A DNA stretch of 64,000 nucleotides from Spartobacteria bacterium. Lineage in GTDB: Bacteria; Verrucomicrobiota; Verrucomicrobiia; Chthoniobacterales; UBA10450. The notes beneath the pieces were generated by a model. That model had not been told where the DNA came from. It did not search any database and saw only the letters and a list, made by a program, of their open reading frames with translations. The stretch is taken from positions 45,382 through 109,381 of the forward strand of contig PNAS01000077.1 in assembly GCA_003169695.1 (NCBI GenBank), written 5' to 3'. Positions 36,484 through 45,191 of this stretch are shown piece by piece. A program made the position numbers and the translations under genes. The first letter of the stretch is position 1, and each line of letters starts with the position of its first letter.

Positions 36484-36774
36484 TTAGTTCTTAGCTGGCG
36501 ATTCCGCCGGCTTGCTGCCATCAGTCGCGCAGCCGCCTTTGCCCTTGCAGGAGTTCTTGCCCTTGCAGCTGTTGTCCCCGCTCTTGCAACCGCCCTTGCC
36601 CTTACACGAGTTCATGCCTTTGCAGGCGTGCTTGTCCGCGTCGGCTTTCTTTTTGCCCATTTCGAGCGAGACACCAGCCTTCGAGCTGGATTGGACGGCG
36701 TGCGCGGTAACGGCAAACGAACCGCCCATCAAACCGGCAATCGCTGCGCCGGCAATCATTGCTTTCCTTGTCAT
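36484..36774 (-). CDS. bufA: Bufferin-type RiPP precursor peptide (BufA2-like)
   Basis: A 96-residue precursor. Residues 1-26 are a Sec signal peptide (MTRKAMIAGAAIAGLMGG, cleavage near TAHA). The mature part is Lys/Gly/Cys-rich with six Cys in two similar blocks: HACKGMNSCKGKGGC and NSCKGKNSCKGKGGC. This pattern matches bufferin precursors, whose Cys are modified by MNIO enzymes and which bind copper in the periplasm. ATG at 36774 has a good ribosome binding site (GAAAGG) upstream. It is the first gene of the operon. Confidence 0.92.
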   Translation of the reverse strand: MTRKAMIAGAAIAGLMGGSFAVTAHAVQSSSKAGVSLEMGKKKADADKHACKGMNSCKGKGGCKSGDNSCKGKNSCKGKGGCATDGSKPAESPAKN

Positions 36775-37166
36775 GTTGACCTTTCTTTTTCTCTGTTGGT
36801 TTTTGCCCAACTTCCAAACGGCACAATACCGTCGGGAGCCAGGCAAAAGGGTTGAAAATGCTTAAAGCTTTCAAATTATTCGCCGCGCCGCAGAGATCAG
36901 ATGCATAAGGGGGGACCGTTTGATATCCGACTCTCCCAGATGTGTGAAGCCGAAAATTGCGGGTTTGGGCGAAACAAACCCACGGCCCAAGATTTTGAGT
37001 CCTCAGGCCGGGAGGCGCACGATGGAAATTGACCCTGCGGCCAGCCTGAAATATCTTCGCGCCCACGCACGGGCTGTCGCGGCCACCCTTCGGGGGACAT
37101 GCTTCCGCATGTTCCATGCTTGAACGACGCGTTTGACGCTGCCCGCGGAAAGAAATAGCCTCGGTC
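36775..37166. other. Divergent intergenic region between bufA and the 3-hydroxyanthranilate dioxygenase gene
   Basis: This 392-bp region holds the presumed bufA promoter at its left end. Around 36960-37010 lies a hairpin GGGTTT-GGGCGAAAC-AAACCC and a second GGCC...GGCC pairing. On the minus strand these superficially recall tRNA arms but do not form a tRNA. No protein gene is convincing. The right end must contain the promoter of the dioxygenase gene. Confidence 0.45.
36828..36854 (-). promoter_or_regulatory. Possible ECF-sigma-type promoter of the bufferin operon
   Basis: On the minus strand the sequence reads AACCCTTTTGCC followed, after a spacer, by CGACGGTAT. This resembles extracytoplasmic-function sigma promoters with an AAC(C) -35 element and a CG-containing -10. 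It would place transcription about 45 nt before the bufA start. Bufferin operons in some Proteobacteria are controlled by ECF factors. The match is weak and unaided by any regulator gene nearby. Confidence 0.3.
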
Positions 37167-37748
37167 ATGGCTAATCTCGCTGAGCCTCCACCACCAACGT
37201 CGGAGCGCCCCATCGCGGCCGGCGTACAACCGCCGATCGAGCTGACCACCTGGATCGAAGACAATCGCCACCTCTTCAAACCGCCGGTGAGCAACCGTTA
37301 TCTCTACGACGGGCGCGACTTTTTCGTCATGATCATCATGGGTCCCAACGCGCGGAACGATTTTCACCAGGTCGACTCCGAAGAGTTCTTTTATCAGCTG
37401 AAGGGCGACATCAAAGTGCGGATCCGCGAGAGCGACCGGATCGTGGACCACCTCGTGCGCGAAGGCGAGACGTTCTTCATTCCCCCAAATGTTCCGCATG
37501 CCCCGGTGCGCCCGCCCAACACGCTCGGCATGGTGATCGAGCGCCGCCGTCCGCCGGGAGAACCGGAACACGTCATTTTCTACTGCGAGAATTGCGAAGC
37601 ACTAGTGGAAGATATCCATTTCGACTGCGGGGACATCGTCCAGCACTTCAGCCAAACAATGCTCGACTTCTGGAACGACGACGCGCGGCGGACCTGCAAG
37701 AACTGCGGTAAGAAAGTCGAGCAGCCGGAGCCGACGAAGCCGTTCTGA
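37167..37748 (+). CDS. haao: 3-hydroxyanthranilate 3,4-dioxygenase
   Basis: Fe(II) cupin enzyme opening 3-hydroxyanthranilate to 2-amino-3-carboxymuconate semialdehyde. It has 193 residues. Iron ligands are in NDFHQVDSEEFFYQL (His, Glu) and FFIPPNVPHAPVRPPNTLG (His). The C-terminus has the rubredoxin-like iron site of bacterial enzymes, FYCENCEAL and CKNCGKK. It is the first of two genes followed after 25 bp by the ACMS decarboxylase gene, so the pair processes its own product. Confidence 0.94.
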   Translation: MANLAEPPPPTSERPIAAGVQPPIELTTWIEDNRHLFKPPVSNRYLYDGRDFFVMIIMGPNARNDFHQVDSEEFFYQLKGDIKVRIRESDRIVDHLVREGETFFIPPNVPHAPVRPPNTLGMVIERRRPPGEPEHVIFYCENCEALVEDIHFDCGDIVQHFSQTMLDFWNDDARRTCKNCGKKVEQPEPTKPF

Positions 37749-37773
37749 AAAATCCGCCAGACCGGCTCGGTCC

Positions 37774-38817
37774 ATGAAGATCGACCTGCATACGCACATT
37801 CTCCCGCGCGACTGGCCCAACCTTGATGCGAAGTACGGCTACGGCGGGTTCGTCAGGCTCGAACACTATCAACCGTGCTGCGCGCAGATGATGATCGGCG
37901 AGCGCGTCTTTCGCGAGATCACCGACAACGTTTGGGATCAAAAGCGTCGCATTGAGGAGATGGATTGCACCGGCGTTACAATGCAAGTGCTTTCGACCGT
38001 GCCGGTGATGTTCAGCTATTGGGCGAAACCGGCCGATGGACTCGATCTTTCTCGCCGGTTGAACGATCACATCGCCGCAGTTGTCCGCGATCATCCGACG
38101 AGATTCGCGGGTCTGGCCACGATCCCGATGCAAGATCCGGATCTGGCGGCGCAGGAGCTGGAACGATGCATCCGTGAGTTGGGCTTGCGCGGGGCGCAGA
38201 TCGGCACGCATGTGGACGCAAATCCGCACTCCGGTCGTGTCGACAGCCTAAATCTGGACAACGCGTCACTCCAGCCCGTCTGGAGCGTGGCGGAACAACT
38301 CGGCGCCGCCATCTTCGTTCATCCATGGGACATGCTCGGCAGGGAACGTATGCCGAATTATTGGTTGCCATGGCTCGTTGGGATGCCGGCCGAGACGTCG
38401 CTGGCGATCTGCTCGATGATATTCGGCGGCGTGTTCGATCGTTTCCCGAAGCTCCGCGTCGCTTTCGCGCATGGCGGCGGCGCGTTCCCCATTACCGTCG
38501 GCCGTATCGAGCACGCATTTCACGTTCGCCCGGATTTGTGCGCGACGGATAATAAGGCTAATCCGAGAAGTTATCTCGCAACCAGCGACACTCCGGCGCG
38601 GTTCTACGTGGATTCGCTCGTCCATGATCCTGATGCACTCAAGCTGCTGCTCAAACTTTTCGGAGCACGGCGCGTCGCCCTCGGTTCGGACTACCCTTTC
38701 CCGCTCGGTGAAGCGTACCCGGGCAAGCTACTCGAATCGATGCAGGAGCTGTCTGCGAAAGAGAAGGCGCAACTGCTGTCCGGAACTGCGCGTGAATTTC
38801 TTGGCATCAATCCTTAA
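37774..38817 (+). CDS. acmsd: 2-amino-3-carboxymuconate-6-semialdehyde decarboxylase
   Basis: Zinc amidohydrolase-fold decarboxylase. It removes CO2 from the product of 3-hydroxyanthranilate dioxygenase and so diverts carbon from NAD synthesis to catabolism. It has 347 residues. The HxH metal motif is MKIDLHTHILP at residues 6-8. Further signatures are IFVHPWDMLGRERM, FAHGGGAFP, and GSDYPFPLGE with the Asp ligand. It directly follows the dioxygenase gene on the same strand, an arrangement seen in other kynurenine catabolic clusters. Confidence 0.93.
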   Translation: MKIDLHTHILPRDWPNLDAKYGYGGFVRLEHYQPCCAQMMIGERVFREITDNVWDQKRRIEEMDCTGVTMQVLSTVPVMFSYWAKPADGLDLSRRLNDHIAAVVRDHPTRFAGLATIPMQDPDLAAQELERCIRELGLRGAQIGTHVDANPHSGRVDSLNLDNASLQPVWSVAEQLGAAIFVHPWDMLGRERMPNYWLPWLVGMPAETSLAICSMIFGGVFDRFPKLRVAFAHGGGAFPITVGRIEHAFHVRPDLCATDNKANPRSYLATSDTPARFYVDSLVHDPDALKLLLKLFGARRVALGSDYPFPLGEAYPGKLLESMQELSAKEKAQLLSGTAREFLGINP

Positions 38818-38981
38818 CCGCGGATAACGAGATAAGACAAATTGGGACGATACAAATCAGGAAACCGGGAAATCCGGAAATCTAAATTCGATGGTTGGCG
38901 TTGGATGTTCCTCCTCCCCTTTCGCTAGGGAGCGCCTGCCACGCCAAAGCCTAAGGGCGTAGGCGGGTTGGCCGTTTGCTT

Positions 38982-40106
38982 CTACCTGATGTGCCGCAGG
39001 TATTCGCGGTCCCAGGCGGCGGGAATACTTTCCCGAGGCGAATAGGGCCCAGGTTGATACGCGCGGGAGGCAATGCCTTGCTGGCTCAACTCGCACACGT
39101 GCCAGTCCTGCTTGTTGGTCATATCCCAGAATTCGATCGCATCGTCGGGGTGAAAGTCGGCGCGATCGAAGGCCCCTGGATGGAAAAACCAATCACACAG
39201 GATCAGCGTCCGTTCCGGGGCCTGCGGCCATAGTTGATGCACCATGACATAATCAGGATGCATGCTCAGGAGCATGTTTGGGAAAATGGAATAATAGAAG
39301 ACCCGGTCATGATCCTCGCCCTTGATGTCGCCCACGGGCAGCGCACAGACATTGCCAGTCATCGTCAAACTGTAGCCTTTTGTGATCGGCATGAACCCCC
39401 CGAGAAAGGGTCCTTCGCACAGATCGTTCTCCGCTAGATCGTAGGGCGTCAGTTTCTGAAGCGCCGGATGCACTCCCGGACAGTGATAGCACTCCGAATA
39501 ATTCTCGAAAATCAACTTCCAATTGGCCCGGACGTCATACTCAATCCGTTTGGCCGAGCGCAGCTTCGGCAGATTCCAGTGGCTGAATTTTCCGGCCAGA
39601 GGCCCAAACACTTCCTCCAGCGGAGTGGGCTCGTCGATCAGGTTCACGAAGATAAATCCTTCCCATAGCGCCATCTCTATCGCGTGCAACGAATGCTCGG
39701 CCTTGTCAAAACCTTGCACCTTGTCCATGTGCGGCGCGCCGACCAGCTGTCCGTCGAGGCCATAGGTCCAGGCGTGATACGGGCATCGAATCGTCGAGGA
39801 ATGTCCGGTCATGTCCTCGCACAATCGCGTCCCGCGGTGGCGGCAGACGTTGTAGAATCCGTGCGCTTCTCCCCTTTGGTCACGCACAACAATGACACTT
39901 TCACCGGCCACTTCCTGGACGAAATAATCCCCCGCTTTGGCGATCTGACTCTGATGCCCGACCAGCACCCACCGCGTAGAAAAAATGAGCTCTTGTTCCT
40001 TTGCAAAAATCTCCGGTGAAACGAAGTAACGCTGCGGCAGAGTCTTCGCACCGGATGTGAAAGTGTCGGCGGTTTTGCGAAAGGCCGGCGTCGCTGTCGT
40101 TTGCAT
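38982..40106 (-). CDS. Rieske-type aromatic ring-hydroxylating oxygenase, alpha subunit-like
   Basis: A 374-residue iron oxygenase. The Rieske [2Fe-2S] cluster site is visible in NVCRHRGTRLCEDM and RCPYHAWTYG. The mononuclear iron site reads NYSECYHCPGVHPAL, with a later Asp in the catalytic domain. This matches the family that includes choline/carnitine monooxygenases and aromatic dioxygenases. Its substrate is unknown, and no reductase or ferredoxin gene is next to it. Position beside the kynurenine genes suggests aromatic metabolism, but that is inference. ATG at 40106 is used because the frame upstream is a heptad repeat. Confidence 0.88.
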   Translation of the reverse strand: MQTTATPAFRKTADTFTSGAKTLPQRYFVSPEIFAKEQELIFSTRWVLVGHQSQIAKAGDYFVQEVAGESVIVVRDQRGEAHGFYNVCRHRGTRLCEDMTGHSSTIRCPYHAWTYGLDGQLVGAPHMDKVQGFDKAEHSLHAIEMALWEGFIFVNLIDEPTPLEEVFGPLAGKFSHWNLPKLRSAKRIEYDVRANWKLIFENYSECYHCPGVHPALQKLTPYDLAENDLCEGPFLGGFMPITKGYSLTMTGNVCALPVGDIKGEDHDRVFYYSIFPNMLLSMHPDYVMVHQLWPQAPERTLILCDWFFHPGAFDRADFHPDDAIEFWDMTNKQDWHVCELSQQGIASRAYQPGPYSPRESIPAAWDREYLRHIR

Positions 40107-40126
40107 TTGCAGGAGAGAGCGATTGT

Positions 40127-40152
40127 AACCCTCAACTCTCAACCCTCAACCT
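40127..40152. repeat. Heptanucleotide repeat tract
   Basis: Three and a half 7-bp units of the type CTCAACT/CTCAACC lie just upstream of the Rieske oxygenase start. They are the same unit family as the inverted array before recN. Confidence 0.75.
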
Positions 40153-40283
40153 TTCTCTTGACCTAAGCTTTCTCAGAAGGGCTTCCCAGAAGTCGGAACA
40201 CTTTATCGCAAGCGCACAAACGTGCGCCGGCTGCGCTGCACTCCCATGCGAATCAGGTTGGTCAATGCCCCATGTTTACGGAT

Positions 40284-40448
40284 TCAGCTCCTTTTTGGCA
40301 GACTTTTCAACTTCAGAGATGCGGCGAGGTCATTTTTCAGGCCCGGTCGAACCACCCAGCCTTTCCCTTTGAGACTTTCCGGACCCTTGATCTCGGTCCA
40401 TTTGCCATCTCTTAGGACCAAGAGTCGTGCGGAGCCGTAGTAATCCAT
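40284..40448 (-). CDS. Small ORF, possible gene remnant
   Basis: A 54-residue frame that looks protein-like in composition: MDYYGSARLLVLRDGKWTEI, KGKGWVVRPGLKNDLAASL. In-frame sequence upstream to about 40490 is also open (PINADGCSGDQ) and ends at a stop with no start. It may therefore be the 3' end of a larger lost gene rather than a real small protein. No family was recognised. It lies in the spacer between the Rieske oxygenase and dynamin-like genes. Confidence 0.35.
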   Translation of the reverse strand: MDYYGSARLLVLRDGKWTEIKGPESLKGKGWVVRPGLKNDLAASLKLKSLPKRS

Positions 40449-40561
40449 TTGGTCGCCGGAACACCCATCCGCGTTGATCGGCTTGAGTTAATTTCGCTCG
40501 GGCCGACCTCGGCTTTCGGCATAACCAAATCCGAATCTCGCTTGTAGTGGGTACGCTCGTC

Positions 40562-42355
40562 CTACGCCGCTACCGACGGCCGGTCCGGCTGTTGCGCTAC
40601 TACAATGCGTTCGGAAACCATGACCATGTCAGACGCAGCTTCGCCAATCTGGAATGTTTCTTCGAGAAGTGGCGCGTTGAAAGAGGCCTGTAACTCAAGA
40701 CGGAAGATGGTTTCAGTCAAAGCCTGACGCACTTCATAGAAGAGGCCGTCAAAGATTTCGCCGAATTCGGAGTCCAAACGGTCATGAAACTCCTGACGAG
40801 AATCGCCCAACTTCTGCCTGAAATCGCGCAAGACACTTGATCGGCGCCAGAGCAGGCCGACTGCGACCAGAAGGATGCCGGCACCCAAAAATATCCCCCC
40901 CGTGACGTCGAGCCATAGAATCGGCGAGAGCGCCGCGATGATTATTCCAAGACCCGCGAGTCCGCTCCCCGCCAAGGCAAGTGTCCTGACATCCTTAGTC
41001 TCCGCGACTTTGCCCCTCAGGACCTTGTCATCGATCCGGATGAATCCCAACTTCGATCTCAATTGTTCGAGCATTGCCAGGTGGCCAGCTGCTTGCGGAA
41101 AAAGGGCGTTTTCCCTGAGGCGCTCCTGTCTTCCCGCGACGCTCTTGGCCAGTTCTTCCATCATGGTCCGCATCCCTTCGAAAAGATCCTTCGACACCCC
41201 GACCGCTTCGATTTGGATTTCTTTTCGGGCAGAGCGCTCAAATCGCGCCTTCAAATCCTGGAGCCAGGTTCTGGTATCCTTGTCCCGCAAAAACGGAATC
41301 GCTCGCTTGATTAATTTTCCCACACGGAGACCCTTTGCGAACTCATCTTCCGACTGTTTGGCGAGGCTGTCGTAGGTAGCCGAAAGCTTCTCGACAATTG
41401 CCAGCTTCAGCGAATTGGCCGTGGTCTCATGCGCTTCCACCGTTCGGAAAAGGCCTTGATAGAAGGCGCGCTCCTCATCGATTGCTGCCTTCTCCCGGCG
41501 GAGATGCGAGAGCAACTTGGTCATGACCGATCTCAGCGTTTGATACGATCCTTCCACTTTCATGCGCCAGACTTCTCCACAGGCTATGACGCCCTGTAGG
41601 TAGTTACGAAATTCCGAGAATCCACTCTCCGGCATTCCTTCCAGTTCACGCTTGGCTGACAGAGTGAAGACGATTGGGTTTTCGACCTGCCGCTCGCGTG
41701 CATACTGCGTTACGTGCTCTCGATTTATGGTCAGCTCTCCCTGGCTGGCTCGATCGGCTTGCTGGAGCACAAACACCATCTTTCGGTGCCACTCCTTCCT
41801 GATCAAGGTAAGGAGTTCCCAAGCCGACTTGGTATGTGGGTTCGCTGCGGAAAAGACAAAAACAACCAGATCGCTTTGCGGAATATAGTTTTCCGTTATC
41901 GTCTCATGATTCTGGATGATCGAGTTGGTTCCGGGCGTATCGACCATCGTAACTTCGCGCAACACCTCTTTGGGCAAAAAGACTCTTTCACAAGATTCGT
42001 CCAGGCTGACTATTTTACGTTCGCCTCCATAGACCAATTCCCGGATACGGGAGGTGCACGGACCCGGCGCGACTTCGCAAACCTCTTCTCGGACCAGGGC
42101 GTTAATAAAGCTGCTCTTACCAGCCTTGACTTCTCCCACAATGACGATCAGAGCTGCCGCCTGTAGATTTGTCAGCCGCGCGCGAAGAATTTGGGTTGCT
42201 TCATGGTCAGCGCACTTTTCGGCCAGCCACAATGCACGCTGAAGGTGGTCCCTGAGCGTTTCGAACTGCTTCTTTAATTCCGGGCTTAAAATGCGAGGCG
42301 CCACCGCCCGGTTTACGCCACCGGTTTCTGGTTGCCGCTGTTCCAATTGGCTCAT
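40562..42355 (-). CDS. Bacterial dynamin-like GTPase
   Basis: A 597-residue large GTPase. G1 GEVKAGKSS is at residues 74-82. G2 Thr is in PCTSRIREL near 101 and G3 DTPGTNS near 139. Where G4 would read TKxD there is LQQADRAS. A long helical stalk follows. Two predicted TM helices at about 455-500 (ALAGSGLAGLGIIIAALSPI, GGIFLGAGILLVAVGLLW) place it at the membrane. Bacterial dynamins remodel or protect membranes, often in pairs. Here there is a single gene, and no partner dynamin is adjacent. ATG at 42355 is chosen. Confidence 0.85.
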   Translation of the reverse strand: MSQLEQRQPETGGVNRAVAPRILSPELKKQFETLRDHLQRALWLAEKCADHEATQILRARLTNLQAAALIVIVGEVKAGKSSFINALVREEVCEVAPGPCTSRIRELVYGGERKIVSLDESCERVFLPKEVLREVTMVDTPGTNSIIQNHETITENYIPQSDLVVFVFSAANPHTKSAWELLTLIRKEWHRKMVFVLQQADRASQGELTINREHVTQYARERQVENPIVFTLSAKRELEGMPESGFSEFRNYLQGVIACGEVWRMKVEGSYQTLRSVMTKLLSHLRREKAAIDEERAFYQGLFRTVEAHETTANSLKLAIVEKLSATYDSLAKQSEDEFAKGLRVGKLIKRAIPFLRDKDTRTWLQDLKARFERSARKEIQIEAVGVSKDLFEGMRTMMEELAKSVAGRQERLRENALFPQAAGHLAMLEQLRSKLGFIRIDDKVLRGKVAETKDVRTLALAGSGLAGLGIIIAALSPILWLDVTGGIFLGAGILLVAVGLLWRRSSVLRDFRQKLGDSRQEFHDRLDSEFGEIFDGLFYEVRQALTETIFRLELQASFNAPLLEETFQIGEAASDMVMVSERIVVAQQPDRPSVAA

Positions 42356-42483
42356 GGGCCGCTCATCATATCGCCTGAATTCTCTCCTGCCCATCCGAAA
42401 TTTGCGAAGATTCCCACTCGCTTTGGACTACCGGCGCAATCACCCGGTCGCGCGCGCGGGCTTCCGAATGCCTCGTCCCTCAC

Positions 42484-42532
42484 CATTCGTCACTCGTCAT
42501 TCCTCATTCCTCATTCCTCTTGTCCCTCGTCA
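42484..42532. repeat. Heptanucleotide repeat tract with CATTCCT units
   Basis: About seven consecutive 7-bp units (CATTCGT, CACTCGT, CATTCCT three times, then degenerate). Same period as the CTCAAC arrays but a different sequence. It is in the spacer between the dynamin-like and beta-propeller genes. Confidence 0.7.
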
Positions 42533-42610
42533 CAACGTTTGAGAGGATCACAACATGAGAATGGCAACCGATTTGACCTCGAACCCAGGACCGATGAGAA
42601 GGAGTAAACA

Positions 42611-43723
42611 ATGAGCGCTGTCCGATTGCTGGTCGGGACACGCAAGGGCGCGTTCGTTCTGACCTCGGACGGCAAGCGCGAAGAATGGAAGATTAGTGGC
42701 CCACACTTTGCGGGCTGGGAAATCTATCACCTCAAAGGCTCGCCCGTTGACCCGAACCGGCTCTATGCGTCTCAATCCAGCGGCTGGTTTGGGCAAATGA
42801 TTCAGCGCTCGGAAGACGGGGGCAAAACCTGGGAGCCGGTCGGCAACGAATTCGTCTACGAGGGCGTCCCCGGCACCCACCAGTGGTACGACGGCACGCA
42901 ACACCCTTGGGAGTTCAAGCGAATCTGGCATCTCGAACCGTCGCTGGCCGATCCGGATACCGTCTACGCCGGAGCGGAAGACGCCGCTCTGTTCCGCACT
43001 GTCGACGGCGGCAAGACCTGGCAGGAGATGCCCGGGCTGCGCGGCGCTAAGGGCAACCTTTGGCAGCCAGGCGCCGGCGGAATGTGCCTGCACACGATCC
43101 TGCTCGATCCGAGCCAGCCCAATCGGATCTTCGTCGCGATCTCCGCTGCGGGCGCGTTCCGGAGCGATGATGCCGGCCAGACCTGGCGACCGATTAACCA
43201 CGGATTGAAGTCCGAACAAATCCCTGATCCGACCGCGGAGGTCGGCCATTGCGTTCACCGCATCGCGATGCACTCGTCGCGCCCTGGCGTTTTGTTCATG
43301 CAGAAGCACTGGGACGTCATGCGCAGCGAGAACGCTGGCGACTCCTGGAACGAAGTCAGCGGCAATCTGCCGTCCGATTTCGGATTCCCGATCGACGTTC
43401 ATGCGCACGAACCGGAGACCATCTACGTCGTCCCGATCAAGAGCGACTCAGAACATTTCCCGCCCGATGGCAAGCTGCGCGTTTACCGCAGCCGGACCGG
43501 CGGCAACGAATGGGAAGGGCTCACGAGCGGTCTGCCGCAAAGCGACTGCTACGTCAACGTGCTGCGCGACGCGATGGCCGTCGACTCGCTCGATAAATGC
43601 GGCATCTACTTCGGCACTACCGGCGGCCAGGTTTACGGCTCGGCCGACGCCGGCGACACCTGGAATCCCATCGTCCGCGATCTTCCGGCCGTCCTCTCCG
43701 TCGAAGTCCAGACGCTGCCATGA
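42611..43723 (+). CDS. Sialidase/VPS10-like beta-propeller protein
   Basis: A 370-residue propeller with repeated Asp-box motifs: [53 protein letters not shown] and [12 protein letters not shown]. Proteins like this are often called exo-alpha-sialidase, but no catalytic Arg triad or signal peptide is evident, so glycosidase activity is unlikely. It starts at residue [13 protein letters not shown]. Its stop overlaps the following MoaD/ThiS-like gene by 4 bp, an arrangement seen in other bacteria. Function unknown. Confidence 0.82.
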   Translation: MSAVRLLVGTRKGAFVLTSDGKREEWKISGPHFAGWEIYHLKGSPVDPNRLYASQSSGWFGQMIQRSEDGGKTWEPVGNEFVYEGVPGTHQWYDGTQHPWEFKRIWHLEPSLADPDTVYAGAEDAALFRTVDGGKTWQEMPGLRGAKGNLWQPGAGGMCLHTILLDPSQPNRIFVAISAAGAFRSDDAGQTWRPINHGLKSEQIPDPTAEVGHCVHRIAMHSSRPGVLFMQKHWDVMRSENAGDSWNEVSGNLPSDFGFPIDVHAHEPETIYVVPIKSDSEHFPPDGKLRVYRSRTGGNEWEGLTSGLPQSDCYVNVLRDAMAVDSLDKCGIYFGTTGGQVYGSADAGDTWNPIVRDLPAVLSVEVQTLP

Positions 43724-44016
43724 TCCGCGTTGTGCTGCCATTCCATCTGCGGAAACTCGCTCATGTCGATGGAGAAGTGCAGCTCGACGTCAAAGATCCC
43801 GTTACCCAACGCTCTGTCCTCGACGCCCTCGAAGCCAGCTATCCCGTGCTGCGCGGAACCATCCGCGATCACGTCACGCAAAAGCGCCGCGCGTTCGTCC
43901 GTTTCTTCGCCTGCGAACAAGACCTATCCCACGAACTTCCTGACACTCCCCTGCCCGACGCCGTCGCGACGGGCGCCGAGTCGTTCGTCGTTCTCGGCGC
44001 GATGGCCGGAGGATGA
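43720..44016 (+). CDS. MoaD/ThiS-like ubiquitin-fold protein with C-terminal Gly-Gly
   Basis: A 98-residue small protein starting [20 protein letters not shown] and ending LGAMAGG. It has a beta-grasp pattern and the C-terminal Gly-Gly that lets MoaD/ThiS proteins be adenylated and carry sulfur. No activating E1-like enzyme (MoeB/ThiF) is nearby. Its ATG overlaps the beta-propeller stop (ATGA), so the two are translated together. Sulfur transfer or protein modification is possible; the target is unknown. Confidence 0.8.
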   Translation: MIRVVLPFHLRKLAHVDGEVQLDVKDPVTQRSVLDALEASYPVLRGTIRDHVTQKRRAFVRFFACEQDLSHELPDTPLPDAVATGAESFVVLGAMAGG

Positions 44017-44089
44017 GAATCAATGAGCGATCTCTTTCCTCGGATAAGAATCGACAAGCATTCTCCGATCAACGCAGCATCCTTCTCCT

Positions 44090-44677
44090 ATGATCAAAGG
44101 AAGCGAAATTCGAAAATCCGACCATCCCATCGAGCCGCTCCTGCTGGATCGCTGGTCACCGCGCGCCATGTCCGGCGAGCCCATTTCGCCGGAGGAACTG
44201 ATGCGCCTTTTCGAGGCGGCACGCTGGGCGCCCTCCTCGTTTAACGCTCAACAGTGGCGCGCACTCTACGCCCGGTGCGACACCGAACATTGGCCCCTTT
44301 TCCTCGGCCTCCTCGGCGACGGCAACAAATCCTGGGCGAAGAACGCCGCCGTCCTCGTCCTCTTCATCTCGCGCACCACCTTCGAGTACAATGGCGAGCC
44401 ATCGATCACCCACTCCTATGATACCGGAGCCGCCTGGTTGAGCTTCGCGCTCCAGGGGTTCCGCCAAGGCCTGGTCGTGCATGGCATGGAAGGGTTCGAC
44501 TACGACCGCGCGCGCACCGAGCTGCGCATCCCCGAGCAGTTCCAGGTTGAAGCAATGGCCGCCGTCGGCTGGCCGGGCCCAAAAGAAGTGCTGCCCGAGA
44601 AACTCCAGTCCCGCGAAAGCCCTAACGACCGCCGCAAAGTTACCGAAAGCGTCCAGGAAGGGCCTTACCCGCAGTGA
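44090..44677 (+). CDS. Nitroreductase family protein
   Basis: A 195-residue FMN-dependent nitroreductase-fold protein. RWSPRAMSGEPISPEEL, FEAARWAPSSFNAQQW and YARCDTEHW mark the N-terminal FMN-binding half. SYDTGAAWLSFALQGFRQGL and AAVGWPGPKEVLPEKL are typical of the second half. Substrate is unknown. It lies 70 bp after the MoaD-like gene and may be cotranscribed. Confidence 0.85.
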   Translation: MIKGSEIRKSDHPIEPLLLDRWSPRAMSGEPISPEELMRLFEAARWAPSSFNAQQWRALYARCDTEHWPLFLGLLGDGNKSWAKNAAVLVLFISRTTFEYNGEPSITHSYDTGAAWLSFALQGFRQGLVVHGMEGFDYDRARTELRIPEQFQVEAMAAVGWPGPKEVLPEKLQSRESPNDRRKVTESVQEGPYPQ

Positions 44678-44745
44678 GCGAGTGAGTGATTAACGGTTAA
44701 GTGATTCTAAGTCGCCCGGTCACCCGCTCGCTAGATCGCTCACTG
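44672..44745. terminator. Inverted repeat between convergent genes
   Basis: A 10-bp perfect inverted repeat, CAGTGAGCGA at 44672-44681 and TCGCTCACTG at 44736-44745, flanks a 54-nt loop between the nitroreductase and DUF5069 genes. The left arm overlaps the nitroreductase stop. It may serve as a bidirectional transcription end. No T-tract is seen, so this is only a possibility. Confidence 0.35.
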
Positions 44746-44747
44746 AC

Positions 44748-45191
44748 TTATTTGAGCACCGCCTGGTGGAATTCGTACCAGTCGTCAAGATTGTTAAGGT
44801 TCACCGCGTCGCGTGGTGCGGAAGCGTCGTCGGCCATGCCGCACGCGCCCAGAACCCCCTGGCGTGTGGCGTCATCGTGGTTATAACCCCGCACCGCAGC
44901 GTTATGTTTCTCGATGGCCTGCGGCGTAAGCGGCCCGGCGTTTTGCTTTACCCACGCTTCGAATTCGGGATAGGTCGGCTTGTTCTGCTTGATGTAATCC
45001 TTTACAGCCTGTTCATCGAGCCCGAGGGCAGCACAGGTCATCGCATCGAAGCCTCTGCCGATGCCGGGATAGCCAGAAGCGAGTTTACCCGCCGCTTCAA
45101 GAGAGACTTTCTGCCAGAGGCGCGGGAGGTGCAGAACGCCGAGTGGGCCGGCAGTGCCGGAGCTTATCAGTGGAACGTAGGTGTCGCTCAT
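44748..45191 (-). CDS. DUF5069 protein
   Basis: A 147-residue protein of the DUF5069 family, common in Planctomycetes and Verrucomicrobia. It shows GVLHLPRLWQKVSLEAAGKL, YPGIGRGFDAMTCAALGLDE and AVNLNNLDDWYEFHQAVL. Its function is unknown. The ATG at 45191 is chosen. It is convergent with the nitroreductase gene. Confidence 0.8.
   Translation of the reverse strand: MSDTYVPLISSGTAGPLGVLHLPRLWQKVSLEAAGKLASGYPGIGRGFDAMTCAALGLDEQAVKDYIKQNKPTYPEFEAWVKQNAGPLTPQAIEKHNAAVRGYNHDDATRQGVLGACGMADDASAPRDAVNLNNLDDWYEFHQAVLK

Noticed and set aside
36955..37020. tRNA-like arms on the minus strand (CTCAAAA loop, then a GGGTTT/AAACCC hairpin)
   Set aside because: The anticodon stem has a mismatch, the T-loop is 9 nt, and no acceptor or D arm pairs, so it is not a tRNA.
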